A stretch of 64,000 nt of DNA from Sandaracinobacteroides sayramensis (lineage in GTDB: Bacteria; Pseudomonadota; Alphaproteobacteria; Sphingomonadales; Sphingomonadaceae), in NCBI RefSeq assembly GCF_022014495.1, contig NZ_JAKLSQ010000014.1, positions 1 through 64,000 on the forward strand, written 5' to 3'. Position numbers and translations under genes: made by a program. Below are positions 7,543 through 16,484 of the stretch, piece after piece; the first letter of the stretch is position 1, and each line of letters begins with the position of its first letter. The notes under the pieces were generated by a model, which was not told the origin of the DNA, made no database searches, and was given only the letters and a program-made list of their open reading frames with translations.

Positions 7543-9971
7543 CAGCCCGGCTTCGGCGGATTGCGCTCCCCCTGCCCCCATTTCGCCACCCTTTCCTCAA
7601 GATCGTCGAACAGAGGCTCCACCCGCTGCAAGCGCGGGCGCTCCGCTTCGACGATCGCCTCGAACAATTGCGTCTTCCAATAGCGCACGTCCAGCGACAC
7701 TTCCGGGACAGCGCTCGCAACAATATCCACCAGCCGCTCCGCCGCGTGCAGCCGCCCCCACAGATAGTCGTTCTCGCGGTAGGCGCGGCTGAAGAAGCCG
7801 GCGAAGGCGTTCAGCTGCCAGCCCTTCAGGCAGGCGCGGGTTCCGCCCTCCATCAGCGCCGACGCGTCGTCGGGGGAGATCCGGTCCACCTTCAATTCCT
7901 CGAAGCCGTCGAAGCCCTCGTCGCGGATCAGCGGCAGGATGGCGATGTCGTAGAAGGGAAATCCCAGCCAGGCGCGAATCAGCGCCCGGCGCATCGGCCG
8001 GCCGAAACCGGGGTCCAGCGCCGCCGCCACCAGCACCCGGTCGGCCTCGGCGTCCAGCGCGGAGAGGCGCAGCGTCAGCGCCAGCCGGTCGATCAGCGCC
8101 CCGCCCGCCTCCGCGCGCGCCTCGGCCGCCGGGGCGTGCAGCAGCGCCCGCGCCGTGTCCGCCAGCGCCTTCCTGTCCTCCTCGTCGATGCCGCCGCGCC
8201 GCGCCTCGAACGGCGCCACCGCCGCGTGCAGCGCCGCCTTCAGCGCCTCGCCGCTTTCCCGCTCTTTCAAGTCGGTGGAAGCCGCGATCGCCGCCGACAG
8301 CCGGCGGATGAAGAAGCGCAGCCGCCGCACGCGGAAATGAATGTCCAGCTGCTTCAGCAGCCGCACATAGCCGCTGCCCTCCGCCTCGCCGCCGATGGCG
8401 GCGTCATGCGCGAAGGCGCCCCGGGCGATCGCCGCCTGCTCCAGCCCGCGCCGCAGCGAATCCGCCTCGGCGCGGGAAAAATCGCCGCTTCGCGCCACGA
8501 TATCCGCCGCCTCGTCCAGAACGGCCTGCAATTTCAGCTGCGCATAGGCGCCGAAGGCGAACCCCGCCTCCCGCGCCGCCTGCGAATGGATTCGCGACCG
8601 CGCCTTCGCCAGCCGCTCGGGCGAGACCGGCAGCAGGAAGAAGCGCGCGCCGACCGCGCGCAGGATCGCCTCGTCCACCGCCGTCGTCATCGCGTCGGTC
8701 ACCGCCCGCATCCGCCGGCTGCGTTCCGAAAGCCGGGCGATGGATTCCAGGCTGTCGCGGATCGGCTGCGCGCGCGGGATATCGGCCATCGCCCGCAGCA
8801 TGGCGGTGAAGAAGCCCGGCTCGCGCTTGTCGAAGGCGGCCATCGGCCCGTCGGTCCCGGGCGTCGGGTCGATATAGACGAAGCGCCGGTCCACCTCGCG
8901 GTGCGACGGGCGCAGGCGCACGGCGGCGATCGCCGGGCCGAAGGGGGCGTTGTGCAGCACGCTGCCGTCGATCAGCGCCACCTCCTCGGGCGGGCGGTCG
9001 CTCGCCAGCTGCGAGGCGACGAAGGCGGCGCGGCCGGGCCAGTCGCGGCCGGTTTCCGCCAGCCGCTCGTCCACCTCGACGATGGAGGCCGGCGGGAAGG
9101 CGCCGGGGAAGCTCGCGGTCGCCCGCGCCGCCAGCAGCAGCGCCGGCCGCTCCGCCACCGCCCGGCGTTTCGGCAGCGTCGGCGCCTCGCCCGCTTCCTG
9201 CCGGCGCACCGGGCTGTGGATCAGCGTCAGCGCATGGCTTTCGAAGGCGAACAGCCGCCGATGCTCCCGCTCGACCACCACCGGCGGCGAGTTGATGTGC
9301 AGTTCCGCGTTCACGCCCCAATAGTCGGTGGCGGTCACGAACAGGCTCAGGGGCAGGGTCGGCGGCAGCAGCGGCGCGCCGGCCGGCCCCACTTCCATCG
9401 CGTCCATCGCCTCGTCCAGCATGGCGGTCAGCCCGGCGCCGGAAAAGGGCGGCTTGAACCAGCGGCTGCGCACGAAGCGCGCCAGCTTCAGCGCCACCTC
9501 GGCCCGCACCTCCGGCACATCGACCGAGGCGAGGCTGGCCGACTGCCGGGCCGCGAACCAGGCCACCGGCTCCTTGTAGAATTGCGCCAGCCTGGCCGGC
9601 ACGCCGCTTTCCGGCCGAGCCGCCGGGTCCATCAGCGTCTCGACATCGGCCCGCTCCAGCCACATGTCGGTCAAGGGCTCCAGCGACTGTCCCAGCGTCA
9701 GCGCGTTCGACAGCAGCACCGCGTTCAGCCCGCCGGCGGAAGCCCCGGCCAATATGTCGCAGATGACGGCCAGCTCGGTCGTCCGCCCGATCTCCGCCAG
9801 CAGCGCCTGCCAGACCGGCTCGGTGTCGCCCGAAGCCGCCCCGCGGGACTTCGCAGCCTCGCTCGCCCGCAGCAGCTTCCACAATTCCTTGGTGATGCCG
9901 TGCATATAGACGGCCAGGCTCACCCCGCCATAGCAGATGAGGGCGAGGCGAAGCTCCTTCTCGCGGATCAT
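7542..9971 (-). CDS. Patatin-like phospholipase with C-terminal DUF3376-type domain
   Basis: An 809-residue protein opening with a patatin domain: oxyanion-hole CYGGVSLAVYMHG (residues ~13-25), nucleophile elbow GASAGG (GxSxG, near residue 77) and catalytic Asp in DGSVLHNAPF. A long helical C-terminal part matches the size of the patatin-like protein family TIGR03607/DUF3376. Predicted to hydrolyse acyl esters of lipids with a Ser-Asp dyad. No signal peptide is visible, so it is probably cytoplasmic or membrane-peripheral. It heads a two-gene unit with the exported serine hydrolase downstream. Confidence 0.87.
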   Translation of the reverse strand: MIREKELRLALICYGGVSLAVYMHGITKELWKLLRASEAAKSRGAASGDTEPVWQALLAEIGRTTELAVICDILAGASAGGLNAVLLSNALTLGQSLEPLTDMWLERADVETLMDPAARPESGVPARLAQFYKEPVAWFAARQSASLASVDVPEVRAEVALKLARFVRSRWFKPPFSGAGLTAMLDEAMDAMEVGPAGAPLLPPTLPLSLFVTATDYWGVNAELHINSPPVVVEREHRRLFAFESHALTLIHSPVRRQEAGEAPTLPKRRAVAERPALLLAARATASFPGAFPPASIVEVDERLAETGRDWPGRAAFVASQLASDRPPEEVALIDGSVLHNAPFGPAIAAVRLRPSHREVDRRFVYIDPTPGTDGPMAAFDKREPGFFTAMLRAMADIPRAQPIRDSLESIARLSERSRRMRAVTDAMTTAVDEAILRAVGARFFLLPVSPERLAKARSRIHSQAAREAGFAFGAYAQLKLQAVLDEAADIVARSGDFSRAEADSLRRGLEQAAIARGAFAHDAAIGGEAEGSGYVRLLKQLDIHFRVRRLRFFIRRLSAAIAASTDLKERESGEALKAALHAAVAPFEARRGGIDEEDRKALADTARALLHAPAAEARAEAGGALIDRLALTLRLSALDAEADRVLVAAALDPGFGRPMRRALIRAWLGFPFYDIAILPLIRDEGFDGFEELKVDRISPDDASALMEGGTRACLKGWQLNAFAGFFSRAYRENDYLWGRLHAAERLVDIVASAVPEVSLDVRYWKTQLFEAIVEAERPRLQRVEPLFDDLEERVAKWGQGERNPPKPG

Positions 9972-10005
9972 CGCCCTCTCCCCATTCGAGCCGACGCCCG
10001 CGCCG

Positions 10006-11025
10006 TCAGATGTCCGCCAGCACCTGGTCCGGCGGCCGGTGCCCGTCGGAGAAGACGCGGATATTGGCGATCACCTTCTCGCCCATCGCCTGCCGCCCCT
10101 CGAAGGTGGCGGAGCCCATGTGCGGCAACACCACCACATTGGGCAGCTTCAGAAGCTTCGGCGAAATCGCCGGCTCGTGCTCGAACACGTCCAGCCCGGC
10201 GCCGGCGATGCCGCCCCGCGCCAGCGCCTCCACCAGCGCCTCCTCGTCCACCAGCGCTCCGCGCGCGACGTTGATCAGATAGGCGTGGCGCTGCATCCGC
10301 TTCAGCCGTTCGGCGTTTATCATGTGCCTTGTTTCCGCCGTCTCCGGGCAATTGAGGCTGACGATGTCCACCCGCTCCAGCATGGCGTCGAGCGTCGGCC
10401 ACCAGGTGGCCTCCAGCGCCTCCTCCACCGCTTTCGGCAGGCGGTGGCGGTTGTGGTAATGGATGGAAAGCCCGAAGGCCCGCGCCCGGGCGGCCACCGC
10501 CTGCCCGATCCGCCCCATGCCCACGATCCCCAGCCGCTTGGCCGCGATACGGTGGCCCAGCATGCCGGTCGGGGTCCAGCCGCCCCACTTGCCGGCGCGC
10601 ACCAGCTTCTCGCCTTCCGACATGCGGCGCGGCACGGAGAGGATCAGCGCCATCACCAGATCGGCGGTGTCGTCCGTCAGCACGCCCGGCGTGTTGGTGA
10701 CGGTGATTCCCTTCGCCCGCGCGGCCGATAGGTCGATATGGTCGAAGCCGGCGCCGAAATTGGCGATCAGCTTCAGGTCCGGCCCGGCGCCTGCGATCAG
10801 GGCGGCGTCGACCTCGTCCGTCACCGTCGGCACCAGCACGTCCACGCCGGCCCCGTCCACACCGGCGATCGCGGCGGCGAGGCTTTCGCGCGTCGGCGGC
10901 ACATCCTCCAGGTTCAGGGTCACGTCGAACAGTTCGGCCATCCGGGTTTCCACCGCCTGCGGCAGGCGGCGGGTGACGGCGACGCGAACCTTGCGGTCAT
11001 ACTTCTGGAAGCGGCTGGCTGGCAT
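10006..11025 (-). CDS. gyaR: D-2-hydroxyacid dehydrogenase (glyoxylate/hydroxypyruvate reductase type)
   Basis: A 339-residue NAD(P)-dependent enzyme. The Rossmann fingerprint GMGRIGQAVA lies near residue 155, with the catalytic Arg in NVARGALVDE, the Glu in the DVFEHEP region and the His in PHMGSAT. The start is set at ATG 11025 (MPASRFQKYDRK) after AGGGG; the frame is open far upstream, but that part antiparallels the SH3 gene and has no family similarity. Likely reduces glyoxylate or hydroxypyruvate to glycolate or D-glycerate. It is divergent from the SH3-domain gene across 64 bp. Symbol by similarity only. Confidence 0.84.
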   Translation of the reverse strand: MPASRFQKYDRKVRVAVTRRLPQAVETRMAELFDVTLNLEDVPPTRESLAAAIAGVDGAGVDVLVPTVTDEVDAALIAGAGPDLKLIANFGAGFDHIDLSAARAKGITVTNTPGVLTDDTADLVMALILSVPRRMSEGEKLVRAGKWGGWTPTGMLGHRIAAKRLGIVGMGRIGQAVAARARAFGLSIHYHNRHRLPKAVEEALEATWWPTLDAMLERVDIVSLNCPETAETRHMINAERLKRMQRHAYLINVARGALVDEEALVEALARGGIAGAGLDVFEHEPAISPKLLKLPNVVVLPHMGSATFEGRQAMGEKVIANIRVFSDGHRPPDQVLADI

Positions 11026-11089
11026 GCCCCTGCTTAAGCCGGTCGGCCTTGCTCTTGCAAGCGCGGCCCGCCCTTGGCAGGAGGCCGAT

Positions 11090-11623
11090 ATGCGCGCTTT
11101 TCTCCTGCTGCTGATCGCCCTGCTGCTGGTGCCGGCGCCGGCTCTCGCCCAACAGCCGACTCCGGCCCAGGCCAGCCAGCCCACCAACAAGGACGCCCTC
11201 AAGAACCGCTCCGGGCTTCCGGTGCCCCGCTTCGCCTCGCTTCGCGCCAACAAGGCGCATATGCGCTCCGGCCCGGGCAAGGAATATCCGGTGACCTGGA
11301 CCTTCGTCCGCGCCGGCACGCCGCTCGAAGTGGTGGCGGAATGGAACATCTGGCGCAAGGTGCGCGACGCCGACGGCACCGAGGGCTGGATGGACCGCGC
11401 CATGCTCTCGGGCGACCGCAGCATCCAGATCACCCGGCAGACGCGCGACCTGCGCGCCCGCCCCGACCTTTCCTCGCCGATCGTGCTGCGCGCCGAGCCG
11501 GGCGTGGTGATGCGGGTGACGATGTGCGCCGACCGCTGGTGCCGCGTGGAGGGCCAGGGCCGCTCCGGCTATCTGCTGCGGGAGCAGGGCTTCGGCGTCT
11601 ATCCGAACGAAACCATCGGCTGA
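11090..11623 (+). CDS. Exported SH3-domain protein
   Basis: A 177-residue protein with a clear signal peptide (MRAFLLLLIALLLVPAPALA, cleavage after residue ~20). The mature protein contains two bacterial SH3-like modules: SLRANKAHMRSGPGKEYPV (residues ~50-110) and a second at ~115-170 with WCRVEGQGRSGYLLRE. It is common in Alphaproteobacteria next to 2-hydroxyacid dehydrogenase genes; probably periplasmic and perhaps cell-wall associated. AGGAGG lies six bases before ATG 11090. The exact ligand is unknown. Confidence 0.85.
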   Translation: MRAFLLLLIALLLVPAPALAQQPTPAQASQPTNKDALKNRSGLPVPRFASLRANKAHMRSGPGKEYPVTWTFVRAGTPLEVVAEWNIWRKVRDADGTEGWMDRAMLSGDRSIQITRQTRDLRARPDLSSPIVLRAEPGVVMRVTMCADRWCRVEGQGRSGYLLREQGFGVYPNETIG

Positions 11624-11635
11624 TAATCGCGCCCG

Positions 11636-12193
11636 ATGATTCCGCTGACGGTCATCCTGCTCGCGAGCCTGTCGCCGCTGCTGGCGATCCTCCTCATCCT
11701 GCTCGGCGTGGTGGTGGTGCGGCAGAGGCGGCGGATCGGGAGGCTGCTGGTGGAAGCCCGCCACGACCCGCTGACGGGGCTTCCCAACCGGCGCGGGCTG
11801 GAAGTGCACTGGAGCGGGGCGCAGGAGGAGATGTCGCTGATCCTCATCGACCTCGTCGGCTTCAAGGCTGTGAACGACAGCCATGGCCATATCGTCGGCG
11901 ACACGCTGCTGAAACAGGTGGCGCAGCGCCTCGCGGCGGCCGTGCCGCCGCCCGGCCTCATCGCCCGCTGGGGCGGCGACGAGTTCGCCGCCGCCGTCCC
12001 GCGCGACTGCACGGACAAACAAATGGCCCTGTTCGACAATGCGCTGACCATGGCCTTCGACCTGTCGGAAGGCGGCGGCCCGGCGCATGTCCGGATCGGC
12101 GCCCGCACCGGCATTTCCGACGGAGAATCGCAGCTTCCCTCCGCCGTCCGCAGCGCCGCGCGCGGCCTGCTGGAAGCCAAGGCCGAACGCTAA
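11636..12193 (+). CDS. Small membrane-anchored GGDEF (diguanylate cyclase) protein
   Basis: A 185-residue protein: one N-terminal transmembrane helix (residues ~3-28), then a GGDEF domain with DPLTGLPNRRGL, DLVGFKAVNDSHGH and an intact GGDEF at residues 113-117, so c-di-GMP synthesis is possible. The product-inhibition I-site (RxxD just before GGDEF) reads PPPG and is missing. The C-terminal GIA...YxAK region is shortened, which could impair activity. It starts 12 bp after the SH3 gene on the same strand, so probably co-transcribed with it. Confidence 0.83.
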   Translation: MIPLTVILLASLSPLLAILLILLGVVVVRQRRRIGRLLVEARHDPLTGLPNRRGLEVHWSGAQEEMSLILIDLVGFKAVNDSHGHIVGDTLLKQVAQRLAAAVPPPGLIARWGGDEFAAAVPRDCTDKQMALFDNALTMAFDLSEGGGPAHVRIGARTGISDGESQLPSAVRSAARGLLEAKAER

Positions 12194-12240
12194 AGCCCCT
12201 CCCGTTACACGGAGGGGTTGGGGTGGGGGCGTCCCGCAAG
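12194..12240. repeat. Family-2 palindromic repeat (CCCTCCC...GGAGGGG)
   Basis: Begins one base after the GGDEF gene stop. A short hairpin (CCCCTCC...ACGGAGGGG) is followed by TTGGGGTGGGGGCGTCCCGC. A near-identical copy follows the zinc-ribbon gene at 51044 and a longer-stem relative lies at 44954. In each case it begins a few bases to about 240 bases after a stop codon. It is possibly an RNA 3'-end hairpin, but lacks a T-run. Confidence 0.7.
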
Positions 12241-12263
12241 CCCCCCCAAAAAAAGGCGATGAT

Positions 12264-12431
12264 GCAGTTTTGAAACCAACGGCAATTGTGCGGTCGCCAA
12301 TCTGACACCCGACATTCCAAACACCCGTCACCCCGGGTCAAGCCCGGGGTGACGGGGGAGTTGCACAGTCGTCGCTTGCAACCGGAATCGCCGACCGCAA
12401 CCGACGTTCACCGCCTCGGTTTCAAAACTGC
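12264..12431. repeat. Nested imperfect palindrome enclosing a minimal family-1 hairpin
   Basis: Outer arms are a perfect 14-bp inverted repeat, GCAGTTTTGAAACC at 12264-12277 and its complement at 12418-12431. Partly complementary inner segments (TGCGGTCGCC against GGCGATTC/GACCGCA-type text) follow. The centre holds a 27-bp perfect palindrome at 12327-12353, the shortest family-1 copy in the window. The 168-bp whole could fold into one long stem. It resembles a MITE-like or REPIN-like unit; no coding sequence lies in it. Confidence 0.65.
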
Positions 12432-12451
12432 ACAATAGCCAAAAAAACCAT

Positions 12452-13888
12452 TCACCCCATCAACCCGCCCAGAAGTTCCCGAAGAGCCACCCCGGCCAGA
12501 TCCTCGGCGATCAGCCCCGGCCCCAGCTTCGCCCCCAGTTCGCCGTGCAGCCAGCAACCCGCCGCAGCGGCCTCGAACCCCCGCATCCCCTGCGCCAGCA
12601 GCCCGGAAATCAGCCCGGAAAGCACATCGCCCGACCCGGCCGTCGCCAGCCAGGGTGGGGCATTGGCGTTGATCGCCGCCCGTCCGTCCGGCGCGGCGAT
12701 GCAGCCGTCCGCCCCCTTCAGCACCACCACCGCGCCGCTGATGTCCGCCGCCGCCCGCGCGCGCTCCAGCCGGCTGCCGGAAAGCGTCGGGAACAGCCGC
12801 GCGAACTCCCCCTCATGCGGGGTCAGCACCACCGGCCGGGCGTGCCGGCGCACCAGCCGCGCCAGATGCGCCGCCTCGCCCTCGAAGGCGGTGATCGCAT
12901 CGGCATCCAGCAGCACCGCCTTGCCCGATTGCAACGCCGCCCCCGCGACACAGCGCGCCTGCGGCCCCGCCCCCGGCCCGACGCAGGCCGCCTTCAGCTT
13001 CGGCCCCGCCAGCAAACGGCCGAACCCCTGCGCGTCCGCCTCCGCCAGCATCACCGCCGTCAGATGCGCGGCATGGACGCGAAGCGCCGCCGCCTCCCCC
13101 GCCAGCGTCACCGCCCCCGCCCCCACCCGCAGCCCGGCGGAGGCCGCCAGCCGCGAGGCCCCGGTCTGAAACTCCGGCCCGGACCAGACCAGCAGCCCGC
13201 CGCGCGCATATTTGTGCGTATCGGCCGCCGGGTGCGGCAAGGCCCAAAGCCCCGGCCCGTTGCGCCAAAGCCGCGCCTCGGCCGGCGGCGGCAGCCCGAT
13301 GTCCGCCACCAGCAGCCGCCCGGCATGCAGCCGGCCCAGCAACAGCAGATGCCCCGGTTTCGGGGTATGGAAGGTCACGGTCGCCGCCGCGCGGATCGCC
13401 GGCCCCAACGCCACGCCGCTGTCGGAGTCGATCCCGGACGGCATGTCCACCGCCAGCACCGGCCGGCCGCCGGCATTGGCCCGCGCCACCCATTCCGCCG
13501 CCCGGCCCTCCAATCCGCGCGCCAGCCCGGTGCCGAACAGCGCGTCGACGATCAGATCCGCCTGCCAGTCGCCTGCGTCCCCGCCGTCCCAAAGCGCCGC
13601 CGCCTTTCGCGCGTCGGGCGTGGCCGGCGGCGCCAGCACCTCCACCGTCACCGCATAGCCGCGCGCCTTCAGCAAGGCCGCCGCCACCCAACCGTCCCCG
13701 CCATTGTTGCCCGGCCCGGCCAGCACCAGCACCCGCCCGCGCGGCGGCAGCATCCGCTCCGCCTCGCGCGCGACGGCTTCCGCCGCCGCCCGCATCAGCG
13801 CGAAACTGTCGTGCCCGGCGGCGAACCAGCCTGCCTCCGCCGCCCGCATTTCAGCGGCCGTCAGCAGCGGCCGGGCCGGCTCCCTCAT
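12452..13888 (-). CDS. nnr: Bifunctional NAD(P)HX epimerase / ADP-dependent NAD(P)HX dehydratase
   Basis: A 478-residue fusion. Residues ~1-210 are the YjeF_N epimerase domain (GPGNNGGDGWVAA, FGTGLARG, DMPSGIDSDSG); residues ~215-470 are the ribokinase-like dehydratase domain (LTPHEGEFARL, VVLKGADG, ATAGSGDVLSG). It repairs hydrated NADH and NADPH. ATG 13888 shares an ATGA overlap with the upstream gene's stop; earlier in-frame codons would overlap that gene. This domain order is the usual bacterial one and the length is normal. Confidence 0.93.
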   Translation of the reverse strand: MREPARPLLTAAEMRAAEAGWFAAGHDSFALMRAAAEAVAREAERMLPPRGRVLVLAGPGNNGGDGWVAAALLKARGYAVTVEVLAPPATPDARKAAALWDGGDAGDWQADLIVDALFGTGLARGLEGRAAEWVARANAGGRPVLAVDMPSGIDSDSGVALGPAIRAAATVTFHTPKPGHLLLLGRLHAGRLLVADIGLPPPAEARLWRNGPGLWALPHPAADTHKYARGGLLVWSGPEFQTGASRLAASAGLRVGAGAVTLAGEAAALRVHAAHLTAVMLAEADAQGFGRLLAGPKLKAACVGPGAGPQARCVAGAALQSGKAVLLDADAITAFEGEAAHLARLVRRHARPVVLTPHEGEFARLFPTLSGSRLERARAAADISGAVVVLKGADGCIAAPDGRAAINANAPPWLATAGSGDVLSGLISGLLAQGMRGFEAAAAGCWLHGELGAKLGPGLIAEDLAGVALRELLGGLMG

Positions 13889-14397
13889 GCCGCCCGCTTC
13901 AGCTTCGCGTCGGCCGCCTGCCAGTCGCGGCTGACGAGCTTCTCCTCGATCGCCGTGCGCGATTGCAGATCGCCGCCGCGTATCCAGTGCCAGGTCCGCA
14001 CGCGCTTCTTGCCGCAATCGGAAATCTGCACCATTTCATACAGATAAAGCTCGGGATCGGCCGCCGCCTGCCAGTAGAGCACCAGCGATCGGTGGTTTTC
14101 GTCCAGCACCAGTTCGGTCGCCCAGCCCTTCACCGCGCCGGTATCCCACCAGATCTTGCCATCCTTGTAGACGGCCGGAATCTCCTGCACCTCGCTGCGG
14201 CCGTCCGCCCAGGAGAAGATGTTGGTCTGGTGGTAAGGAAAGCCGCCCTCCTCGGGAAAGCGGCAGATCACGCGCGAGCGATGCTCGTCCGCCAGCTTCC
14301 CGTCCGCGCCATAGTGGCGATAAACGCCTTCCCACACGCCTTCATGGCGTGCGAGCAGCGCCATCTCCTCCTTCAACCCCATCTTCCGCCCCTTCAT
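13885..14397 (-). CDS. Uncharacterised protein, possibly lipocalin-like (DUF3598-like)
   Basis: Up to 170 residues, cytosolic, with no signal peptide. The content suggests a single beta-rich domain: HEGVWEGVYRHYGADGK near the start, then regularly spaced strands ending in AIEEKLVSRDW. The opening resembles DUF3598/fatty-acid-binding-like proteins, but I am not certain. Two starts are possible: ATG 14397, or ATG 14382 (MGLKEEM), which has AGGGGCGGAAG just upstream and may be preferred. The stop overlaps the nnr start (ATGA). Function unknown. Confidence 0.7.
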   Translation of the reverse strand: MKGRKMGLKEEMALLARHEGVWEGVYRHYGADGKLADEHRSRVICRFPEEGGFPYHQTNIFSWADGRSEVQEIPAVYKDGKIWWDTGAVKGWATELVLDENHRSLVLYWQAAADPELYLYEMVQISDCGKKRVRTWHWIRGGDLQSRTAIEEKLVSRDWQAADAKLKRAA

Positions 14398-14505
14398 GAA
14401 AAGGAAAGGCGGATTGTTACGACTGAGGGCCGGCGCAGGGCAAGCGGCGCAAAGAAACAGACCGCGCCCATGGGTCGCCGGCTGCCTGCGATCCGCTGCG
14501 AACGG

Positions 14506-14523
14506 GCGGCCCGTCCGGGCCGC
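14506..14523 (-). terminator. GC hairpin directly 3' of rpmE (no T-run)
   Basis: GCGGCCC-GTCC-GGGCCGC is a perfect 7-bp stem with a four-base loop, seven bases beyond the rpmE stop codon. There is no T-tract on the minus strand, so it may be an mRNA-protecting 3' hairpin or a weak terminator. Confidence 0.35.
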
Positions 14524-14530
14524 GCGCCGC

Positions 14531-14761
14531 TTACTTCTTCAGGCCGGAAAGGCCGCCGAAGCGCTTGTTGAACTTGGCGACGCGGCCGCCGTCCTGCAGC
14601 TTCGCGGCGCCGCCGGTCCAGGCCGGGTGGCTCTTCGGGTCGATGTCCAGCGCCAGCGTGTCGCCTTCGCTGCCCCAGGTGGAGCGCGTCTCGAACAGGG
14701 TGCCGTCGGTCATCTGCACCTTGATGGTGTGATAGTCGGGGTGAATGCCGGCCTTGGCCAT
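14531..14761 (-). CDS. rpmE: 50S ribosomal protein L31 (zinc-independent form)
   Basis: 76 residues, with the typical [18 protein letters not shown] start and SHPAWTGG core. The cysteines that bind zinc in C+ L31 proteins are absent ([13 protein letters not shown]), so this is the C-minus type often found in Alphaproteobacteria. ATG 14761 has AGGAAGGAT at good spacing. The gene is divergent from the leucine-degradation operon across 139 bp. Confidence 0.95.
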   Translation of the reverse strand: MAKAGIHPDYHTIKVQMTDGTLFETRSTWGSEGDTLALDIDPKSHPAWTGGAAKLQDGGRVAKFNKRFGGLSGLKK

Positions 14762-14782
14762 AAAATGATCCTTCCTGAAATT

Positions 14783-14800
14783 GGCTGGTTCCGACCAGCC
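14783..14800 (-). promoter_or_regulatory. Hairpin in the rpmE 5' untranslated region
   Basis: GGCTGGT-TCCG-ACCAGCC is a perfect 7-bp inverted repeat with a four-base loop, 21 bases upstream of the L31 start and just before its ribosome-binding site. It could be an mRNA stem (possible ribosomal-protein autoregulation) or a dyad operator for the divergent liu operon. Only the palindrome itself is seen. Confidence 0.35.
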
Positions 14801-14900
14801 TGGAAAGTGGGCGCGCATAGCGGGCATCCCCCGAAAAGGCAAGGCGTCCTGTCGATTCCAGCCCTTCCCGGCCGCGGCAATCCCGCCTAGGGAAGCCCGC

Positions 14901-16481
14901 ATGCCTATCATCGGAACGGGAATCCCCGAGGATCGGGAAAGCGCCGCCAATCGCCAGGCGATGGCCGCGCTGGTCTCGGAATTGCGCGCCCGCGCACGGC
15001 AAGTGGCGGAAGGCGGGCCGGAAAACGCTCGCCAGCGCCATGTCGCGCGCGGCAAGCTCTTGCCCCGCGAACGGGTGGAGCGGCTGCTGGACCCCGGCAC
15101 CGCCTTCCTGGAGATCGGCCAGTTCGCCGCGCAGGATGTCTATGGCGAGGATGTGCCGGCCGCCGGCGTCATCGCCGGCATCGGGCAGGTGTCGGGTCGG
15201 CTGGCGATGATCGTCGCCAACGACGCGACGGTGAAGGGCGGCAGCTATTACCCGCTGACGGTGAAGAAGCATCTGCGCGCGCAGGAGATCGCCGCGCAGA
15301 ACCGCCTGCCCTGCGTCTATCTCGTCGATTCGGGCGGCGCCAACCTCCCCCGGCAGGACGAGGTCTTCCCAGACCGCGAGCATTTCGGCCGCATCTTCTT
15401 CAATCAGGCGAACATGTCGGCCGCCGGCATCGCGCAGATCGCCGCCGTCATGGGAAGCTGCACGGCGGGCGGCGCCTATGTGCCGGCCATGGCCGACCAG
15501 TCGATCATCGTGAAGGAACAGGGCACCATCTTCCTAGGCGGCCCGCCGCTGGTGAAGGCGGCGACCGGCGAGGATGTGACCGCCGAGGAACTGGGCGGCG
15601 GCGACGTGCACGCCCGCATCTCCGGCGTGGTCGACCATCTGGCCGAGGACGACGCGCATGCGCTGGCGCTGGTGCGCGCGGCAATGGCCACCGTGCCGGC
15701 CGGCGCAACCCCGGAGCGCGCGGCCTCAAGGCCGCCCCGCTTCCCGGCCGGGGACCTGCACGCGCTCGCCCCGGTCGACACCCGCCACCCGACCGACGTG
15801 CACGAGATCATCGCCCGCCTCACGGACGGTTCCGAGTTCGACGAGTTCAAGCCGCTCTACGGCTCCACCCTCGTCACCGGCTTCGCCCGGATCGAGGGGC
15901 TGCTGGTCGGCATCATCGCCAACAACGGCATTCTCTTTTCGGAAAGCGCGCTGAAAGGCGCGCATTTCATCGAGCTTTGCTGCCAGCGGAAGATACCTCT
16001 GCTTTTCCTGCAGAACATCTCCGGCTTCATGGTCGGCAAGGCCTATGAGAATGAGGGCATCGCCAAGAATGGCGCCAAGCTCGTCACCGCCGTCGCCACC
16101 GCCGCCGTGCCGAAGATCACGGTGGTGATCGGCGGCAGCTTCGGCGCCGGCAATTACGGCATGTGCGGCCGCGCCTATTCGCCGCGCTTCCTCTGGATGT
16201 GGCCCAACGCCCGCATCAGCGTGATGGGCGGCGAGCAGGCGGCCAGCGTGCTCGCAACGGTGAAGTCCGGCGGCTTCCAGAACGCCAAGGAAGAGGAAGC
16301 CTTCAAGGTGCCGATCCGCGCGCAATATGAGGCGCAGGGCAACCCCTATTACGCCAGCGCCCGCCTGTGGGACGACGGCATCATCGCCCCGGAAGACACG
16401 CGCAGCGTCGTCGCCCTCAGCCTGGCCGTGGCGCTCAACCAGCCGGTGGCGGAAACCCGCTTCGGCCTGTTCCGGATGTAA
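14901..16481 (+). CDS. liuB: Methylcrotonoyl-CoA carboxylase carboxyltransferase (beta) subunit
   Basis: A 526-residue crotonase-superfamily carboxyltransferase. It joins biotin-bound CO2 to 3-methylcrotonyl-CoA, forming 3-methylglutaconyl-CoA in leucine degradation. Signature segments are [19 protein letters not shown] near residue 140 and [16 protein letters not shown] near residue 415; the text is MCC-like rather than propionyl-CoA carboxylase-like. ATG 14901 ([14 protein letters not shown]) is preferred to an upstream extension that would cross the rpmE promoter region. First gene of the liu operon, three bases from liuC. Confidence 0.93.
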   Translation: MPIIGTGIPEDRESAANRQAMAALVSELRARARQVAEGGPENARQRHVARGKLLPRERVERLLDPGTAFLEIGQFAAQDVYGEDVPAAGVIAGIGQVSGRLAMIVANDATVKGGSYYPLTVKKHLRAQEIAAQNRLPCVYLVDSGGANLPRQDEVFPDREHFGRIFFNQANMSAAGIAQIAAVMGSCTAGGAYVPAMADQSIIVKEQGTIFLGGPPLVKAATGEDVTAEELGGGDVHARISGVVDHLAEDDAHALALVRAAMATVPAGATPERAASRPPRFPAGDLHALAPVDTRHPTDVHEIIARLTDGSEFDEFKPLYGSTLVTGFARIEGLLVGIIANNGILFSESALKGAHFIELCCQRKIPLLFLQNISGFMVGKAYENEGIAKNGAKLVTAVATAAVPKITVVIGGSFGAGNYGMCGRAYSPRFLWMWPNARISVMGGEQAASVLATVKSGGFQNAKEEEAFKVPIRAQYEAQGNPYYASARLWDDGIIAPEDTRSVVALSLAVALNQPVAETRFGLFRM

Positions 16482-16484
16482 GCC

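Noticed and set aside
7668-10274. Long plus-strand frame antisense to the patatin gene
   Set aside because: Arg/Gln/His-rich shadow translation with no motif; the minus-strand patatin motifs are clear.
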